A stretch of 13,741 bases of DNA, taken from the NCBI GenBank assembly GCA_001793775.1, contig MGIN01000017.1, positions 9,899 through 23,639 of the forward strand, given 5' to 3'. The DNA is from Candidatus Wolfebacteria bacterium GWA1_42_9 (GTDB lineage: Bacteria; Patescibacteriota; Minisyncoccia; UBA6257; JAGOQP01). Position 1 is the first letter of the stretch. The number at the start of each line of letters is the position of its first letter. A model generated the notes under the pieces. The model was not told where the DNA came from. It was given only the letters and a program-made list of their open reading frames with translations, and did not search any database. The translations under genes were made by a program, and so were the position numbers. Positions 12,165 to 13,741 of the stretch are shown here, piece by piece.

Positions 12165-13634
12165 ATGAATCACCAAAAAAAATTTTGGGATATTCGGAAA
12201 AATAACTCTCTGACAGAGAAAGGTTTCTCCTACAAGAAAACCGTTTCATTTTTGTCTGAAAAAAGAACGGTCAGATTGCCTCTTAAACAGATAGGGATTT
12301 CATTGGCTGTTTCCTTAGTTCTCTTCACTTTTATTCTGGGCTCGGCCTATGCTCCCATAAACAGCGGATTTCTTTTAGCCGCTTCCAACAAAGAGGCCGA
12401 AAGAACCGAACTGGAAGCTCAACTTAAAGAATTAGAGGAACAAATCGCCGAATATGAGAGTACGGTTTCTCAATATCAAAAGCAGGGCAAAACTTTAGAG
12501 TCGGAAATCAAAACCTTGAACGCCAAAATTGCCAAACTCAATCTTCAAATTAAAGCTATTAACCTCAATTTGGACAAGCTCGACAATGAAATCGACAGCA
12601 CCAAAAGCAAAATTACTCAGACTGAGGGAGAGGTTAATCAGAACAAGAAATACTTGGCAACTATTCTTCAAAACCTCTACGAAAACGAACAGATAAGCGT
12701 TATTGAAATGATGATGGCCAATCCGAAACTTTCAGATTTTTTTCTGGATTTGAATAATTTAGTGGCGGTTCAAGACAACCTTCGCATCACCTTGGAAAAA
12801 GTGATCGCTCTAAAAAATGAGCTCGTTGACCATAAAGAAGCTCTGGCTTTGGAGTATGACGACGTTTCTCAACTGAAGGCCTATCAGGAAAGTCAGAGAA
12901 ATTCTGTCAAAAAAGTTGAGAGTGATAAAAAGGATTTGCTCCAAGTTACTAAAGGTCAGGAATCAAAATATCAGGAGCTTTTGACAGAAAGAAAAAAGAC
13001 AGCCGCTCAGATTAGGAGTCAAATCTTCGAACTCTTGGGCGGGGGAGAGCTTTCTTTTGGAGAGGCCTACAAATTTGCCAAAGCCGCTTCCGATGCTACT
13101 GGTGTAAGAGCGGCTCTTATTTTGGCGGTGCTTGACAGGGAATCGGCTTTGGGCAGAAACGTCGGTCAGTGCAAATATAACGTTAATCCCTACTATCCGG
13201 CTCGAGCCAGCAATCCGACAACGATGCATCCAACAAGAGACATTCCTATATTTTTGGAGATAACCAAAGAACTGGGACTCAATCCGGATAATATGATGGT
13301 CTCCTGCCCCATTCCTTCTGACGGGGCCTATGGTGGCGGAATGGGCCCGGCTCAGTTTATCCCTTCCACTTGGGCAAGATATGAAGACCAGATTGCTTCT
13401 TTGTCCGGAAATAATCCTCCATCCCCCTGGAATAATTTGGACGCTTTTGTGGCAACGGCTCTTTATCTGAAAAATGCCGGAGCCGGGAGCGGAGCCTCTT
13501 TGTATGAAGAAAAAGTGGCGGCTGCCAGATATTATGCCGGAGGAAGGTGGCAGTATTATCTTTCCACTTATGGAGAGAGAGTTGTTTCCCGGGCTAAAGA
13601 ATTTCAGGATGATATAGATGTTTTAGTCGGCTAA
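12165..13634 (+). CDS. Membrane-anchored coiled-coil protein with C-terminal lytic transglycosylase domain
   Basis: Predicted to cut peptidoglycan outside the membrane. 489 residues from ATG 12165 (a GTG at 12156 adds three). A basic cytoplasmic N-terminus is followed by one membrane segment at about 43-62. A long coiled coil (about 76-170 and 197-288) with a hinge around 171-196 resembles the coiled-coil region of EnvC/PcsB-type division hydrolase regulators. The C-terminal domain (about 297-489) looks like an MltB-type (SLT_2) transglycosylase: LAVLDRESALGRN (320-332) with candidate catalytic Glu326, GGGMGPAQFIPSTW (390-403), then NLDAFVATALYLKNAG (424-439) and RYYAGG (455-460). Cys336 and Cys381 could form a disulfide. 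EnvC and PcsB normally end in M23 or CHAP domains, so this pairing is unusual. Control by an FtsEX-like complex is inference; none is encoded here. Confidence 0.87.
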   Translation: MNHQKKFWDIRKNNSLTEKGFSYKKTVSFLSEKRTVRLPLKQIGISLAVSLVLFTFILGSAYAPINSGFLLAASNKEAERTELEAQLKELEEQIAEYESTVSQYQKQGKTLESEIKTLNAKIAKLNLQIKAINLNLDKLDNEIDSTKSKITQTEGEVNQNKKYLATILQNLYENEQISVIEMMMANPKLSDFFLDLNNLVAVQDNLRITLEKVIALKNELVDHKEALALEYDDVSQLKAYQESQRNSVKKVESDKKDLLQVTKGQESKYQELLTERKKTAAQIRSQIFELLGGGELSFGEAYKFAKAASDATGVRAALILAVLDRESALGRNVGQCKYNVNPYYPARASNPTTMHPTRDIPIFLEITKELGLNPDNMMVSCPIPSDGAYGGGMGPAQFIPSTWARYEDQIASLSGNNPPSPWNNLDAFVATALYLKNAGAGSGASLYEEKVAAARYYAGGRWQYYLSTYGERVVSRAKEFQDDIDVLVG

Positions 13635-13662
13635 AAATTTATAGGAGATTGACTGCATCATC

Positions 13663-13741
13663 ATGGCGGGCGCAAATCAGAACCCATTTACTTTAATTGA
13701 GCTTCTCATCGTCACTACCAAAAAGAAAATGCAAAACATTT
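13663..13741 (+). CDS. Start of a pilin-like ORF, cut by the window end
   Basis: Only 26 codons are visible. The peptide begins MAGANQNPFTLIELLIV, a near-perfect type IV pilin N-terminal motif (Phe +1, Glu +5), but continues TTKKKMQNI, so the usual 20-residue hydrophobic helix breaks off after about nine residues. This suggests a decayed or frameshifted pilin, or a chance resemblance. AGGAG at 13643-13647 is the best Shine-Dalgarno match in the window, though 15 bases from the ATG. It follows the transglycosylase gene in the same direction. Confidence 0.35.
   Translation, partial: MAGANQNPFTLIELLIVTTKKKMQNI

Overview
The window looks like a piece of a Patescibacteria (Candidate Phyla Radiation) genome, most likely from the Parcubacteria side. 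This is inferred from gene content and style, not from a marker tree. The signs are moderate to low G+C, almost all genes on the + strand, nearly no Shine-Dalgarno sequences, split transketolase genes, pilin-like proteins, a metabolism reduced to sugar-phosphate interconversion, and gaps filled with degenerate short-period repeats.

Layout. Positions 1-131 hold an intrinsic terminator and a promoter. A tRNA-Leu(GAG) follows, then a single-chain phenylalanyl-tRNA synthetase with the domain order of the mitochondrial enzyme (245-1429). Next come gap (1470-2492) and a membrane-anchored CapA-like metallophosphatase (2583-3749). From 3828 to 9698 runs a seven-gene same-strand block: rpiB, a diverged ribulose-phosphate-epimerase-like gene, the transketolase N-terminal subunit, a small two-helix membrane protein, the transketolase C-terminal subunit, a PfkB sugar kinase, and a 419-residue protein I do not recognise. 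Class II fructose-bisphosphate aldolase follows behind its own promoter. The right end carries a pilin-like protein, ribosomal protein bL25, a coiled-coil/lytic transglycosylase fusion and the first codons of another FTLIELL-type ORF cut by the window edge.

How the genes work together. gap, fba, the two transketolase halves, rpiB and the epimerase-like gene make a nearly complete non-oxidative pentose-phosphate module joined to lower glycolysis. It would interconvert fructose phosphates, triose phosphates and pentose phosphates. The PfkB kinase, the membrane protein and the unknown protein are candidate helpers by position only.

Notable structure. Several genes (gap, capA, fba) have an extended -10 element placed exactly six bases before the start codon, which predicts that the A of ATG is the first base of the mRNA (leaderless). 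Intergenic gaps contain period-7 to period-9 repeats and long imperfect hairpins. Related short palindromic elements sit in frame inside capA and the PfkB gene, seemingly tolerated as extra loops in the proteins.
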